Source: an uncultured Lachnospiraceae bacterium | Lineage (GTDB): Bacteria; Bacillota; Clostridia; Lachnospirales; Lachnospiraceae | Direction of reading: 5' to 3' | DNA: 64,000 nucleotides | NCBI GenBank assembly: GCA_910583895.1 | Contig: CAJTYJ010000006.1 | Coordinates: 40,161-104,160 of the forward strand | Shown: positions 26,501-33,513 of the stretch, piece by piece | Layout: each line of letters opens with the position of its first letter | How positions within the stretch are numbered: the stretch's first letter is position 1 | Made by a program: the position numbers and the translations under genes | Notes under the pieces: generated by a model | What the model saw: the letters and a program-made list of their open reading frames with translations, nothing else | Database searches by the model: none | Told to the model about the DNA's origin: nothing

Positions 26501-28894
26501 GAACTTCGGAAATTGAATCCGGGCAAAGAAATTGTGAGGGAATTCAATGACGACAGTTTAGGCCGTTATGAATGCAATTATGTTGTTTTCCATATTGAGC
26601 CGATACCGGTGGCTTCTGATCCTGGCATAACGGTTGAAAAGTCGATCTATGACGCGGCGGGTACCAGAAGACTCACTGCAGATGATCAGATTTCCATGGG
26701 AGATACGGTGACTTACAAAGTCAAGATTACCAACAGCGGCAATGTGGATCTGTGGAATCTGTCCGCCATGGACACGATGGACTTCAAACTGACGCTGGAT
26801 CGCAATACGGTCCAGGGTACGAATATTGCATCTTGCAACATTTATGATAAGACTGCCACAGAAGGCGAGCTTCTCTACTTTACCTGGAATGGTCTGTTCA
26901 AAAAAGGACAGTCTGTTACTCTGAGCTATAAAGCGACAGTGACCGGGTATGATGGTCAGACGCTGCAAAATATAGTCAAGGCTGGTGCTTTTGACTATGA
27001 TCCGAGTACTGGCAAAATGAAAGCGGTTGCCTATAGCAACGGTGTTGTTGGCGGTACAGGTGAAGCAGAAGGTCCAATGGTCAATCCGCCGGAAACTTCG
27101 ATTACGCCGGGCAGCGGCAGCGGTGAACGTCCTACAGGTCCTGGTGGTAACGTGACCGGAAGCAGCGGTACCGAGACGAAACCCAATGCTCCGACCGTGA
27201 CTTGGCTTGATAAAGACAATCACGTGTTTGACCAGGACACCATTAAAGGAGACGGAAGCTACAGGGATCCTAAGGGAACGCCTGAACCTCCCGAAGGCCA
27301 CAGATTTAAAGAATGGGGTATTCCTGAGAAAGATTCTAAGACAGGAAATATTACAATTAAACCGGTTTTTGAAAAAGTGGATATTACCATTACTGTGAAA
27401 TATGTGGACGAAAGCGGTAAGGAACTGAAAACTGCCGAGCGCATCGCGGAGAAGTATGGCGAAACATACGATGTCAGCGACAAGATCGAAGATGAACTTC
27501 AGGCAGGGGAAGATCACTATATCAAGATCGACATCCATGGAAAGGTGACGGACACGGCGGTAGAAGATGTGGAAATCACGGTGATCTATGCACTGGATAA
27601 TGTGGCGGATCCGGACAGGGATCCGGATGACGATCCTACCAATGGTGATGGAATTGCTGACAAGTATCAGGCAATGGTGAAATACGAAGCTGGTGAAGGC
27701 GGAAGTGTGGCTGGTACAACCAGCAGAGTGATCACTCTGGCTGACGACGAAGGGCAGTATGTGGAAAGCAGGGAAATGATCATCGGAACGGATGGAGTGA
27801 CAGCTGTTCCGGATGAGGACTACACCTTTAAAGGCTGGACACCAGATCCGGATCAGGAGCAGATGATCGAGGGCGGAAAGACTTATATCTTTGTGGCCGG
27901 CTTCGAGAAAGATGATCCAACGGATCCGACAGACCCGACGGAGCCAACGGATCCGACTGACCCGACGGATCCAACTGATCCAACGGATCCGACTGATCCG
28001 ACAGACCCGACGGAGCCGACTGATCCGACGAATCCAACGGATCCGACGGATCCAACTGATCCAACGGAGCCGACTGATCCAACTGATCCGACGGATCCAA
28101 CGGAGCCGACTGATCCAACCGACCCGACGAATCCGACAGACCCGACGGAGCCGACTGATCCAACGGATCCAACGAATCCGACAGACCCGACGAATCCGAC
28201 GGATCCAGCAAATCCGACGAACCCGTCTGATCCGACACCTGGCAATCCGCCCAGAAGGCCTGGTTCTTCGTCGACTGGAGGCGGAGGATCATCGACGGAA
28301 CCCGATCCGGATCCGGTAGAAGATGCACCTGCAGCGCCTGTGGCTCCGCCTGCAACGCCGGTTGTGCAGACAATCATACCGCCTGCAGCAGTGCCTGTCG
28401 CAGCAGTGCCGGCAGTGGCAGCGGTACCAGAAGCAGAACCGGAAGTGGAGGTTGCTGATACACCTGTTCCCCTTGCACAGCCGGAAACTTCGGAGGATGA
28501 TGAGGCAGCAGAGCCTGTACTGGAGGAGATTGAAGATGAAATGCCGCCTCTGGCAGGAGGACCAGGCGGAAGCTGGGCACTTGTGAACTTCGCTTTGATG
28601 AATCTTGGAGTTTTTGAATCTCTGATGCTGCTGATTGGATATTTTGTCAATATCAGCAAAGCTTCAGAAGAAGACAAAAAGAAAAAGCTGAAGAAGAGAG
28701 GCGTCATGCGTCTGATCAGTCTTCCGGTAGCGATTGTTTCTGTCCTTGCATTCTGCCTGACGGAGGATATCACCCTCCCGACCGGTTTTGTAGACCAATG
28801 GACACTTGTGATGGCGATTATCGCTGTTGTGCAGACTGTAATCGTGGCACTTTCCCGTAAAAAGGAAATGGAAGATGAAGAAACTGCCAGATAA
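23582..28894 (+). CDS. giant multidomain cell-surface protein
   Basis: 1,770 residues from the ATG at 23582, nine bases after AAAGGAGG. In order: signal peptide (1-36), a disordered Glu/Pro/Ser/Thr region (40-220), a helical bundle (230-300), beta-sandwich domains, a DUF11-like domain near 1015-1140 (GDTVTYKVKITNSGN), InlB-B/MucBP-like repeats near 1200-1440, a DPT-type low-complexity stalk near 1446-1550, a Pro/Ala-rich wall-spanning region, and a C-terminal PLAGG motif followed by three membrane helices and a basic tail. No LPxTG sorting signal is seen. It is probably an adhesin-like protein held by the C-terminal helices. Confidence 0.88.
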   Translation: MTGKRKKCFRMKLLSVLLAVSLFAGTISTSAFAAAAADVTTETPDEATETIQKEQSDDAVQVSEEECAVQGEEDTVESVDPETSEESGVLKDSEESAAPTDPEASKDPAVPEDSEESEAPADPEVKEEPEAPEDSEESTDPEVKEEPTTSEDTKTPGDLTDPEEPIISENPETPAKPEDPAVTKTPEEPENTDVAPEVTATDEELDPAAAGKPKAEEAEEDVPDEVQTFLDAADRIPANITAENLEEAGELVNAAMDAYEALRDVAEGTYLEREDVQDAYAEVEAAFMTVQDIWENGLGGEKPETFDTGNNQSLFSKKYNIYDQNYVYELDCRTINLNINVGVGETWVDEGYMYVWDKSYGTYKVTSWNDISIYSTDTSVLSVSYEKFRDGKLKITYTGISDGKADVKLAFNAVTHGTGDSIYNSPDMPGAAAVANCTMTGISVGTGVGNGDGGSSGTKPGTYNKEHTVYIPVGATMDMIELYLTNNDGYVIDVKDVVNYTSDKNVAVITGGVENGGWDYDYCDIVTPEITGIGPGKAEVYCTYSNSLNRVKMIEKFTVVVYEPTTVTVKGTQVLENVYPGSEVLGDPVVGNDGVATVDWATNGLRVTAKDAGTTRVSGWHYNSTWKGYESFTISCDEWIVKVEGDAQYTIVREYYRDNVLEARITKKPIDGQIGDEIVGSILAEENPEWKMYTIDGAELEFSYSSCSPSPSLKLTKNNDANVITLRYDYTTPAIKSFKKTLVETKGEAEAVNIKTTNITFPVDDFVSFSGNESITLLYKITVTGTPGTKYTVTDPGAVWAAGPKLGVENTLGATGTDVIYVTRNFKVTDIDNGRLVNTAKITPGIGTDSSTTSTETTHVDEAPDAPNPDNTIQENTKLLRVKLVCDGIGHKESMHMRIRPVTNGITEYSVGRVERSKVAGYDWQCAVTVYPSDFLDRFDKVKESHQYVNDTKSIDVMFYYKDGKWTSGDSLDELRKLNPGKEIVREFNDDSLGRYECNYVVFHIEPIPVASDPGITVEKSIYDAAGTRRLTADDQISMGDTVTYKVKITNSGNVDLWNLSAMDTMDFKLTLDRNTVQGTNIASCNIYDKTATEGELLYFTWNGLFKKGQSVTLSYKATVTGYDGQTLQNIVKAGAFDYDPSTGKMKAVAYSNGVVGGTGEAEGPMVNPPETSITPGSGSGERPTGPGGNVTGSSGTETKPNAPTVTWLDKDNHVFDQDTIKGDGSYRDPKGTPEPPEGHRFKEWGIPEKDSKTGNITIKPVFEKVDITITVKYVDESGKELKTAERIAEKYGETYDVSDKIEDELQAGEDHYIKIDIHGKVTDTAVEDVEITVIYALDNVADPDRDPDDDPTNGDGIADKYQAMVKYEAGEGGSVAGTTSRVITLADDEGQYVESREMIIGTDGVTAVPDEDYTFKGWTPDPDQEQMIEGGKTYIFVAGFEKDDPTDPTDPTEPTDPTDPTDPTDPTDPTDPTDPTEPTDPTNPTDPTDPTDPTEPTDPTDPTDPTEPTDPTDPTNPTDPTEPTDPTDPTNPTDPTNPTDPANPTNPSDPTPGNPPRRPGSSSTGGGGSSTEPDPDPVEDAPAAPVAPPATPVVQTIIPPAAVPVAAVPAVAAVPEAEPEVEVADTPVPLAQPETSEDDEAAEPVLEEIEDEMPPLAGGPGGSWALVNFALMNLGVFESLMLLIGYFVNISKASEEDKKKKLKKRGVMRLISLPVAIVSVLAFCLTEDITLPTGFVDQWTLVMAIIAVVQTVIVALSRKKEMEDEETAR
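27916..28232 (+). repeat. nine-base tandem repeat coding for the DPT stalk
   Basis: About 35 copies of a degenerate 9-base unit (GATCCGACG-like) encode Asp-Pro-Thr, with Glu or Asn in place of Asp at intervals. It is entirely inside the surface-protein frame and is a likely site of copy-number change. Confidence 0.9.
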
Positions 28895-28925
28895 TATTTT
28901 TGTTCGATCATATTGAAAGGAAGAG

Positions 28926-28989
28926 AGATCTCCGTTATTCTGGAATTGGGACTGGATAACCCAAACGATGGTAGCGGAGATCTTTTTTT
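28926..28989 (+). terminator. rho-independent terminator after surface protein
   Basis: A 12-base-pair stem (28926-28937 with 28972-28983, one G-U) has a long loop and is followed by seven T residues. Confidence 0.8.
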
Positions 28990-28992
28990 GCC

Positions 28993-29021
28993 TTGTATAT
29001 TTTATGGGAAGCATATATAAT
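28993..29021 (+). promoter_or_regulatory. promoter of the orphan sensor kinase
   Basis: TTGTAT at 28993-28998 and TATAAT at 29016-29021 are 17 bases apart, directly after the terminator. The leader to the start at 29163 is about 135 bases. Confidence 0.6.
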
Positions 29022-29162
29022 AAGGCAAATATAGAAAAAAGCGGTGCGCTTCGCTGGAAATTTGCGACTTTATATTGGACAAACAGAACTGATATTCGAA
29101 AAAGCGTGGGGAAAGAAAATTTGCCGGGCCAAAACAGAATATGCAGTTTAGGAGACATTAAG

Positions 29163-30674
29163 ATGCTTTGTACTGAAAAAAAACCGTTGATGATGAAACA
29201 TTCCATTCGAAAAAAAATCACCTTGATCTTTTCGGTCGTGCTTTTGGCGGCTCTTGCTGCCTGCTGGCTGGCCAATGATATTTTTCTGGAACGATATTAT
29301 CTTGCAAATAAAGGAAATGTTCTCAAAGATGCATATCAGAAGATGAATGAAGCGTCGGGCAATAAAACTTTGGAGACGGATGATTTTTTGCAGGATCTCA
29401 ATATTATCTGTGAGACAAACAATATCAGTCTGTTTGTGATGGAAAGCAATGGTCAGCCCAAGATCTACATGATGAAAAATTATGAGCTGATGAGGCACAG
29501 GCTTTATGCGTATCTGTTTGGGCAGCTTCCGCCCGGAGAAAAAGGAGAACTCTCAGAAGAAGAGGATACGTATGCGATCTGGATGAATACAGATTACTAT
29601 TCCAGAGTGGAATATTTGGAGATGACGGGTACTTTAAGCAGCGGAGAACTTTTTCTGATGCGGACTGCATTGGAGCCCATCCGGGAAAGTGTACAATTGG
29701 CCAACCGGTTTCTTTTATATGTGGGACTTACGGTGCTGGTGGCTGGCGGCCTGATCATCCAGGTACTGGCTCAAAGACTTACAGAGCCGCTTCTGGAACT
29801 GGCAAGGCTCTCGGAGCGGATGAGCAATCTGGACTTTGATGTGAAATTTACCGGTGAAAAAGAGGACGAGATCGCATTTCTGGGCAACCATATGAACCAA
29901 CTTTCAGAAACGCTGGAAAAAACCATATCTGAATTGAAGACCGTGAACAATGAGCTTCAAAGAGATATTGAGCAGAAAACCAGGAATGACGAGATGCGCA
30001 AGGAGTTTCTCTCCAATATATCCCATGAGCTGAAAACCCCCATTGCACTGATTCAGGGGTACGCAGAGGGGCTTCAGGAGTGTATTCATGACGATCCGGA
30101 GAGCAGAGAGTTTTACTGTGAAGTGATTGTGGATGAGGCCGGGAAGATGAACCAGATGGTAAAGAATCTGCTGACTTTGAACGAACTGGAGTTTGGAAAT
30201 GAAGTGGTGGCCATGGAGCGCTTTGATATAGCCTTTATGATCGACAACATGCTGAAGGCAGCAAAAATCCTGTTTGAACAAAAGCAGGTGAGACTGATCT
30301 ATGAACAGCAGGAACCGGTTTATGTATGGGCCAACGAATATAAGCTGCAGGAGGTGATGAATAATTATATCAGCAATGCTCTGAATCATGTGGATGGAGA
30401 ACGAGTAATTAAGGTTACAGTTTGTAAACAGGAAAAGCGAGTTCGGGTAGGAGTGTTCAATACCGGGCGTCAGATCCCCGAGGAAGATCTGGACCGGATC
30501 TGGGAGAAATTCTATAAAATAGATAAAGCGCGGACCCGGGAGTACGGAGGCAGTGGAGTCGGTCTTTCCATTGTAAGGGCGATTCTGGAATCCATGCATC
30601 GGGATTATGGTGTGATTAATTATAAAAACGGTGTGGAATTCTGGTTTGATCTGGATGATCAGGCCGGTTCGTGA
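29163..30674 (+). CDS. orphan sensor histidine kinase
   Basis: 503 residues from the ATG at 29163, behind AGGAG. It has an N-terminal helix, an extracellular sensor of about 140 residues, a second helix near 180, a HAMP linker, HisKA (SNISHELKTPIAL, phospho-His near 289) and a HATPase with N, G1 and G2 boxes (NNYISNAL, NTGRQIP, GGSGVGLSIV). No response regulator gene is adjacent on either side, which is unusual for this class. It is bracketed by terminators, and its partner must be elsewhere. It lies directly before the injection system, but a functional link is only positional. Confidence 0.92.
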   Translation: MLCTEKKPLMMKHSIRKKITLIFSVVLLAALAACWLANDIFLERYYLANKGNVLKDAYQKMNEASGNKTLETDDFLQDLNIICETNNISLFVMESNGQPKIYMMKNYELMRHRLYAYLFGQLPPGEKGELSEEEDTYAIWMNTDYYSRVEYLEMTGTLSSGELFLMRTALEPIRESVQLANRFLLYVGLTVLVAGGLIIQVLAQRLTEPLLELARLSERMSNLDFDVKFTGEKEDEIAFLGNHMNQLSETLEKTISELKTVNNELQRDIEQKTRNDEMRKEFLSNISHELKTPIALIQGYAEGLQECIHDDPESREFYCEVIVDEAGKMNQMVKNLLTLNELEFGNEVVAMERFDIAFMIDNMLKAAKILFEQKQVRLIYEQQEPVYVWANEYKLQEVMNNYISNALNHVDGERVIKVTVCKQEKRVRVGVFNTGRQIPEEDLDRIWEKFYKIDKARTREYGGSGVGLSIVRAILESMHRDYGVINYKNGVEFWFDLDDQAGS

Positions 30675-30681
30675 CTATAAG

Positions 30682-30718
30682 AGGATGTTGCAGATGTGCG
30701 CTGCAATGTCCTTTTTTT
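30682..30718 (+). terminator. rho-independent terminator before injection system
   Basis: A 12-base-pair stem (30682-30693 with 30701-30712, two G-U) with a seven-base loop and a T run. It insulates the CIS cluster from the kinase gene. Confidence 0.88.
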
Positions 30719-30733
30719 GTGTCTTTGAAAGTT

Positions 30734-30777
30734 TTGCAAATCGTATGCGCCAGAGTATGACTACCTTTTTGGGTAGT
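30734..30777 (+). promoter_or_regulatory. candidate promoter and operator of the CIS cluster
   Basis: TTGCAA (30734-30739) and TATGAC (30756-30761) are 16 bases apart. An inverted repeat ACTACC-TTTTTG-GGTAGT (30760-30777) sits over the predicted start point. A TGATAAAAT at 30797-30805 is an alternative -10 without a good -35. The gap 30719-30850 is the only long non-coding stretch at the cluster's 5' end. Confidence 0.35.
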
Positions 30778-30850
30778 GGATTTTTCAAAAGGGGTTTGAT
30801 AAAATTTTATTCAAAGAGTACATCCATCATCCATCAGGAAGGTAAGAGTT

Positions 30851-32644
30851 ATGAATAATACGAAATTATATCCATTTGAGCGGAACCGCTATTATTCCGG
30901 AAAGATGCTGACGTCCTCCGATTTTCAGGCGGAGCAGACTTATTTTAACAACAAGCGCAGATTTATCAACAGCCTGATGTACGGCAGCGGGGTGGTCTGC
31001 GGCTTTGGCGTGTTCAGCCTGGATGATCTGTCCGTCCTGATTGAGAGCGGCGTGGCCATCGACGGTGTGGGGCGGGAGATCATTATGGAATCTTCTGTGG
31101 TGAAAAAGCTGTCGGCAGTAGAAGGATTTGAGGCATTGCATACGAACATGGCGAGCCTCTGTCTGCGTTACAAGGAGGATCCGGTCCATACCGTGTACAC
31201 GATGAATGCGGGAACCGGAGAAGAGGGTCATGAATATGAATACAACCGGATCAGCGAGAACTATCAGCTGTTTCTGATGGAACAGGAAGAAGCGTCGATT
31301 ACCTACCAGATGGAAAGTGAGTTTCTGGCGGAGGGAGTCCTGTATGAGGATGAAGACTTTGTGGTCCGATTGGTGATGCCGGCCACGGTCTGCAAAGGAA
31401 GGAACGTCAAGCTGGAAGTGCAGGCGGAGAAGCGTTCTCCTGCTTATAAGACCCTCAGCTACCACGGAATTCTGCAGATTCCGGTGTTTCTGACGCCGGA
31501 GGGAGAGCATGAGGTGGAGATCGAGCTTTCTGACGTGTCCCTGACGGAAGGGGATTCTCTGAAAAAAGAATACTGGCTGACCACTCAGGATGTAACGATG
31601 CTGGATACGACCGTTCTTTTAAAGAGCGGGACGGCCCGGGTACATATCAATGGAATCCTTCAGGAAGCGCCCTCCGGGTGTTCGGTTCGGGTGATGATCG
31701 CGGACTGCCGTCCAAGAGAGCTTGTAAGCCGGGAAATCGGCCGCATGAGCCTGGAGGTGAAGAGTATGGGAGAGGTGCGGGATTACATTCGTCTGGCGGA
31801 TCTAAAGCTGGTGCGGACCGAGAACGCCTACATCATCGAAGAAGTGGTCGAAAAAGGGGTGAAGACCTATATCACGGCTCCGGCCCAGGAGATGCTGCGG
31901 AACGAATACCTGGAGTATTTTATCAAAGAACCGGTGATTTTAAAAGACAACGACGTCTTTCAGGAGCGTCTGCCCAGTCAGAATCCGGCGCTTCCCGGGG
32001 GTAGGACGCCGGAGGTCGCCACGGGAATTTTGGAGATTCCCTTGGGGGAATCGGCAAAAAGAGGCGATATCCGGTATTCCGGTGAGATCATGCACGGCTT
32101 GGGCAGCGGAAACGTCTACGTGGATATCGGTTATGAGTATATCACAGATGACCCGGCTCTTAAGACCAGCGCCAGGAACACCATCTATGGGAGCACGGAG
32201 CTCTTTCAGAGTGAGAACTCCATGGCCGCGGACGCGGAGACGGCGGTCAAGGTGATGAATGACAAGGGAAGCTTTGTGGTGGCTGTCCGGCTTCTCCAGA
32301 ATGTAGACTACCTGGTGCTGACTTACCGCTGGGTGGCGATCCGCTTCCCGGCAGGCAACGACCTGGGGCTGATGGAGAACCACAACGGAAAGAGTATTTC
32401 TGTCGATACGCCTACGGTGGTGATGGGTACCAGAGAGAGTCATTATTTCCATGTGAAATATCACAATATGGACAGCTGCAGTGTGGCTTATGAACTGACA
32501 GAGCCGGGGAACGGTGAGATCACATCGGACGGCGTCTATACCGCGCCTGCGAAGGAAGGCGTCTATGAGATCCGGATCTACTGCATCGACATGCCGGTGA
32601 TCTGTACCTATGCCTATGCCATCGTGAAGAAGAAAGAGGCTTAG
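30851..32644 (+). CDS. CIS-associated protein with YSGKMLTSSDF N-terminus
   Basis: 597 residues, no signal peptide. The opening (NRYYSGKMLTSSDFQAEQ, then KRRFINSLMYGSGVVCGFGV) is a conserved module that recurs in genes of extracellular CIS and related phage-tail loci. The remainder looks beta-rich, and the C-terminal 90 residues resemble an Ig-like domain (CSVAYELTEPGNGEITSDGVYTA type). The biochemical role of the family is not known to me; a baseplate-associated or cargo-adaptor role is possible. It is first in the cluster, three bases ahead of the next gene. Confidence 0.75.
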   Translation: MNNTKLYPFERNRYYSGKMLTSSDFQAEQTYFNNKRRFINSLMYGSGVVCGFGVFSLDDLSVLIESGVAIDGVGREIIMESSVVKKLSAVEGFEALHTNMASLCLRYKEDPVHTVYTMNAGTGEEGHEYEYNRISENYQLFLMEQEEASITYQMESEFLAEGVLYEDEDFVVRLVMPATVCKGRNVKLEVQAEKRSPAYKTLSYHGILQIPVFLTPEGEHEVEIELSDVSLTEGDSLKKEYWLTTQDVTMLDTTVLLKSGTARVHINGILQEAPSGCSVRVMIADCRPRELVSREIGRMSLEVKSMGEVRDYIRLADLKLVRTENAYIIEEVVEKGVKTYITAPAQEMLRNEYLEYFIKEPVILKDNDVFQERLPSQNPALPGGRTPEVATGILEIPLGESAKRGDIRYSGEIMHGLGSGNVYVDIGYEYITDDPALKTSARNTIYGSTELFQSENSMAADAETAVKVMNDKGSFVVAVRLLQNVDYLVLTYRWVAIRFPAGNDLGLMENHNGKSISVDTPTVVMGTRESHYFHVKYHNMDSCSVAYELTEPGNGEITSDGVYTAPAKEGVYEIRIYCIDMPVICTYAYAIVKKKEA

Positions 32645-32646
32645 AG

Positions 32647-33492
32647 ATGTTCTATCAGTCACAGAAGATGAAGCTTCGATGTGTCCGCATTGTGAAAAAA
32701 GGCAAGACAAACGACATCGTCATATGTGAGGACCTGCATACCTCTGCCCGGAATCTGTACACGCTGCTGGTGATCAGGGAACATCAGATGGTCAAGACCT
32801 ATCTGGAAGTGTTTGAACAGGCAGGACTTGCGGCTCAGGACTCCTATATTGACTGCTTTTCCGATCAGGGCGCCTTCTGTATGGTGTTTGCCTACCAGCA
32901 GGAACGGCCGCTGAAGGAATTTTACATGGGAGAGTCCTACACACTGACGGAATGTGAGAATGTGTGCTTCGGCATCATTATGGCCTGTATCACTTCCAAT
33001 TTGCCCTATCCGTTCCTGTATCTGATTCTGGAGCAGGGACAGCTTCATCTGGAGAAGGATCATACGGTCTGTCTGGGCTATCAGATTGATCTGGAGGAGC
33101 TGGACCCGGGGAAAACCGAGCGGGACTGCGCAGTGCAGTGCGCGTCGCTCCTGAGGGATCTCTTAAAGCCCAAGGCTTCTCAGAAGGCGTTCAGCTACCG
33201 GCTTCTGGAGAAGAAGATCGCGCGGAAAAGCTACGGGCGGCTCATGGAACTGTACAAGGATATCCGAATCACAGCGGCGCCCGGACAGAAGAAGGGGCTC
33301 AGAAAAAGAGTGGCGGGATGGTTTCGGCGCAATCAGGACGGACTGTTCCGGGTTCTTCTGTATCTGTGCGCAGTGCTTGCGGCGCTGGTGCTTCTCTCCC
33401 TGTTGTCTCAGCTGTTTCTGGGAGATATACCATGGCTTCGTCTTCTTTTTAATGGATTTAAGACCATCGGGACCGAGACCCTGGTCAGATAA
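32647..33492 (+). CDS. single-pass membrane protein, pseudokinase-like domain
   Basis: 281 residues. The cytoplasmic part (1-225) has the look of a protein-kinase fold without catalytic HRD or DFG motifs (YQQERPLKEFYMG, then an alpha-helical lobe). A basic stretch (RKRVAGWFRRNQ) precedes one strong membrane helix at about 236-256 and a short outer tail. The order pseudokinase-helix recalls EssB/YukC of type VII secretion, though I cannot confirm homology. Three bases separate it from the previous gene. It is the first of several envelope proteins in this CIS cluster. Confidence 0.7.
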   Translation: MFYQSQKMKLRCVRIVKKGKTNDIVICEDLHTSARNLYTLLVIREHQMVKTYLEVFEQAGLAAQDSYIDCFSDQGAFCMVFAYQQERPLKEFYMGESYTLTECENVCFGIIMACITSNLPYPFLYLILEQGQLHLEKDHTVCLGYQIDLEELDPGKTERDCAVQCASLLRDLLKPKASQKAFSYRLLEKKIARKSYGRLMELYKDIRITAAPGQKKGLRKRVAGWFRRNQDGLFRVLLYLCAVLAALVLLSLLSQLFLGDIPWLRLLFNGFKTIGTETLVR

Positions 33493-33513
33493 TCGGCGAA
33501 AGGATAAAGCTTT

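Noticed and set aside
27916..28232. Repeat array as a CRISPR candidate
   Set aside because: Units are 9 bases, contiguous, without spacers, and stay in frame with the surface protein.
27883..28911. Long antisense frame with Gly-Ser-Val repeats opposite the surface protein
   Set aside because: It mirrors the tandem DNA repeat of the sense gene, has no ribosome site and reads as low-complexity shadow.
29163..30674. Sensor kinase as the BceS partner of the exporter at 3827
   Set aside because: BceS kinases are small with almost no outer loop; this one has a large outer domain and lies 23 kb away.
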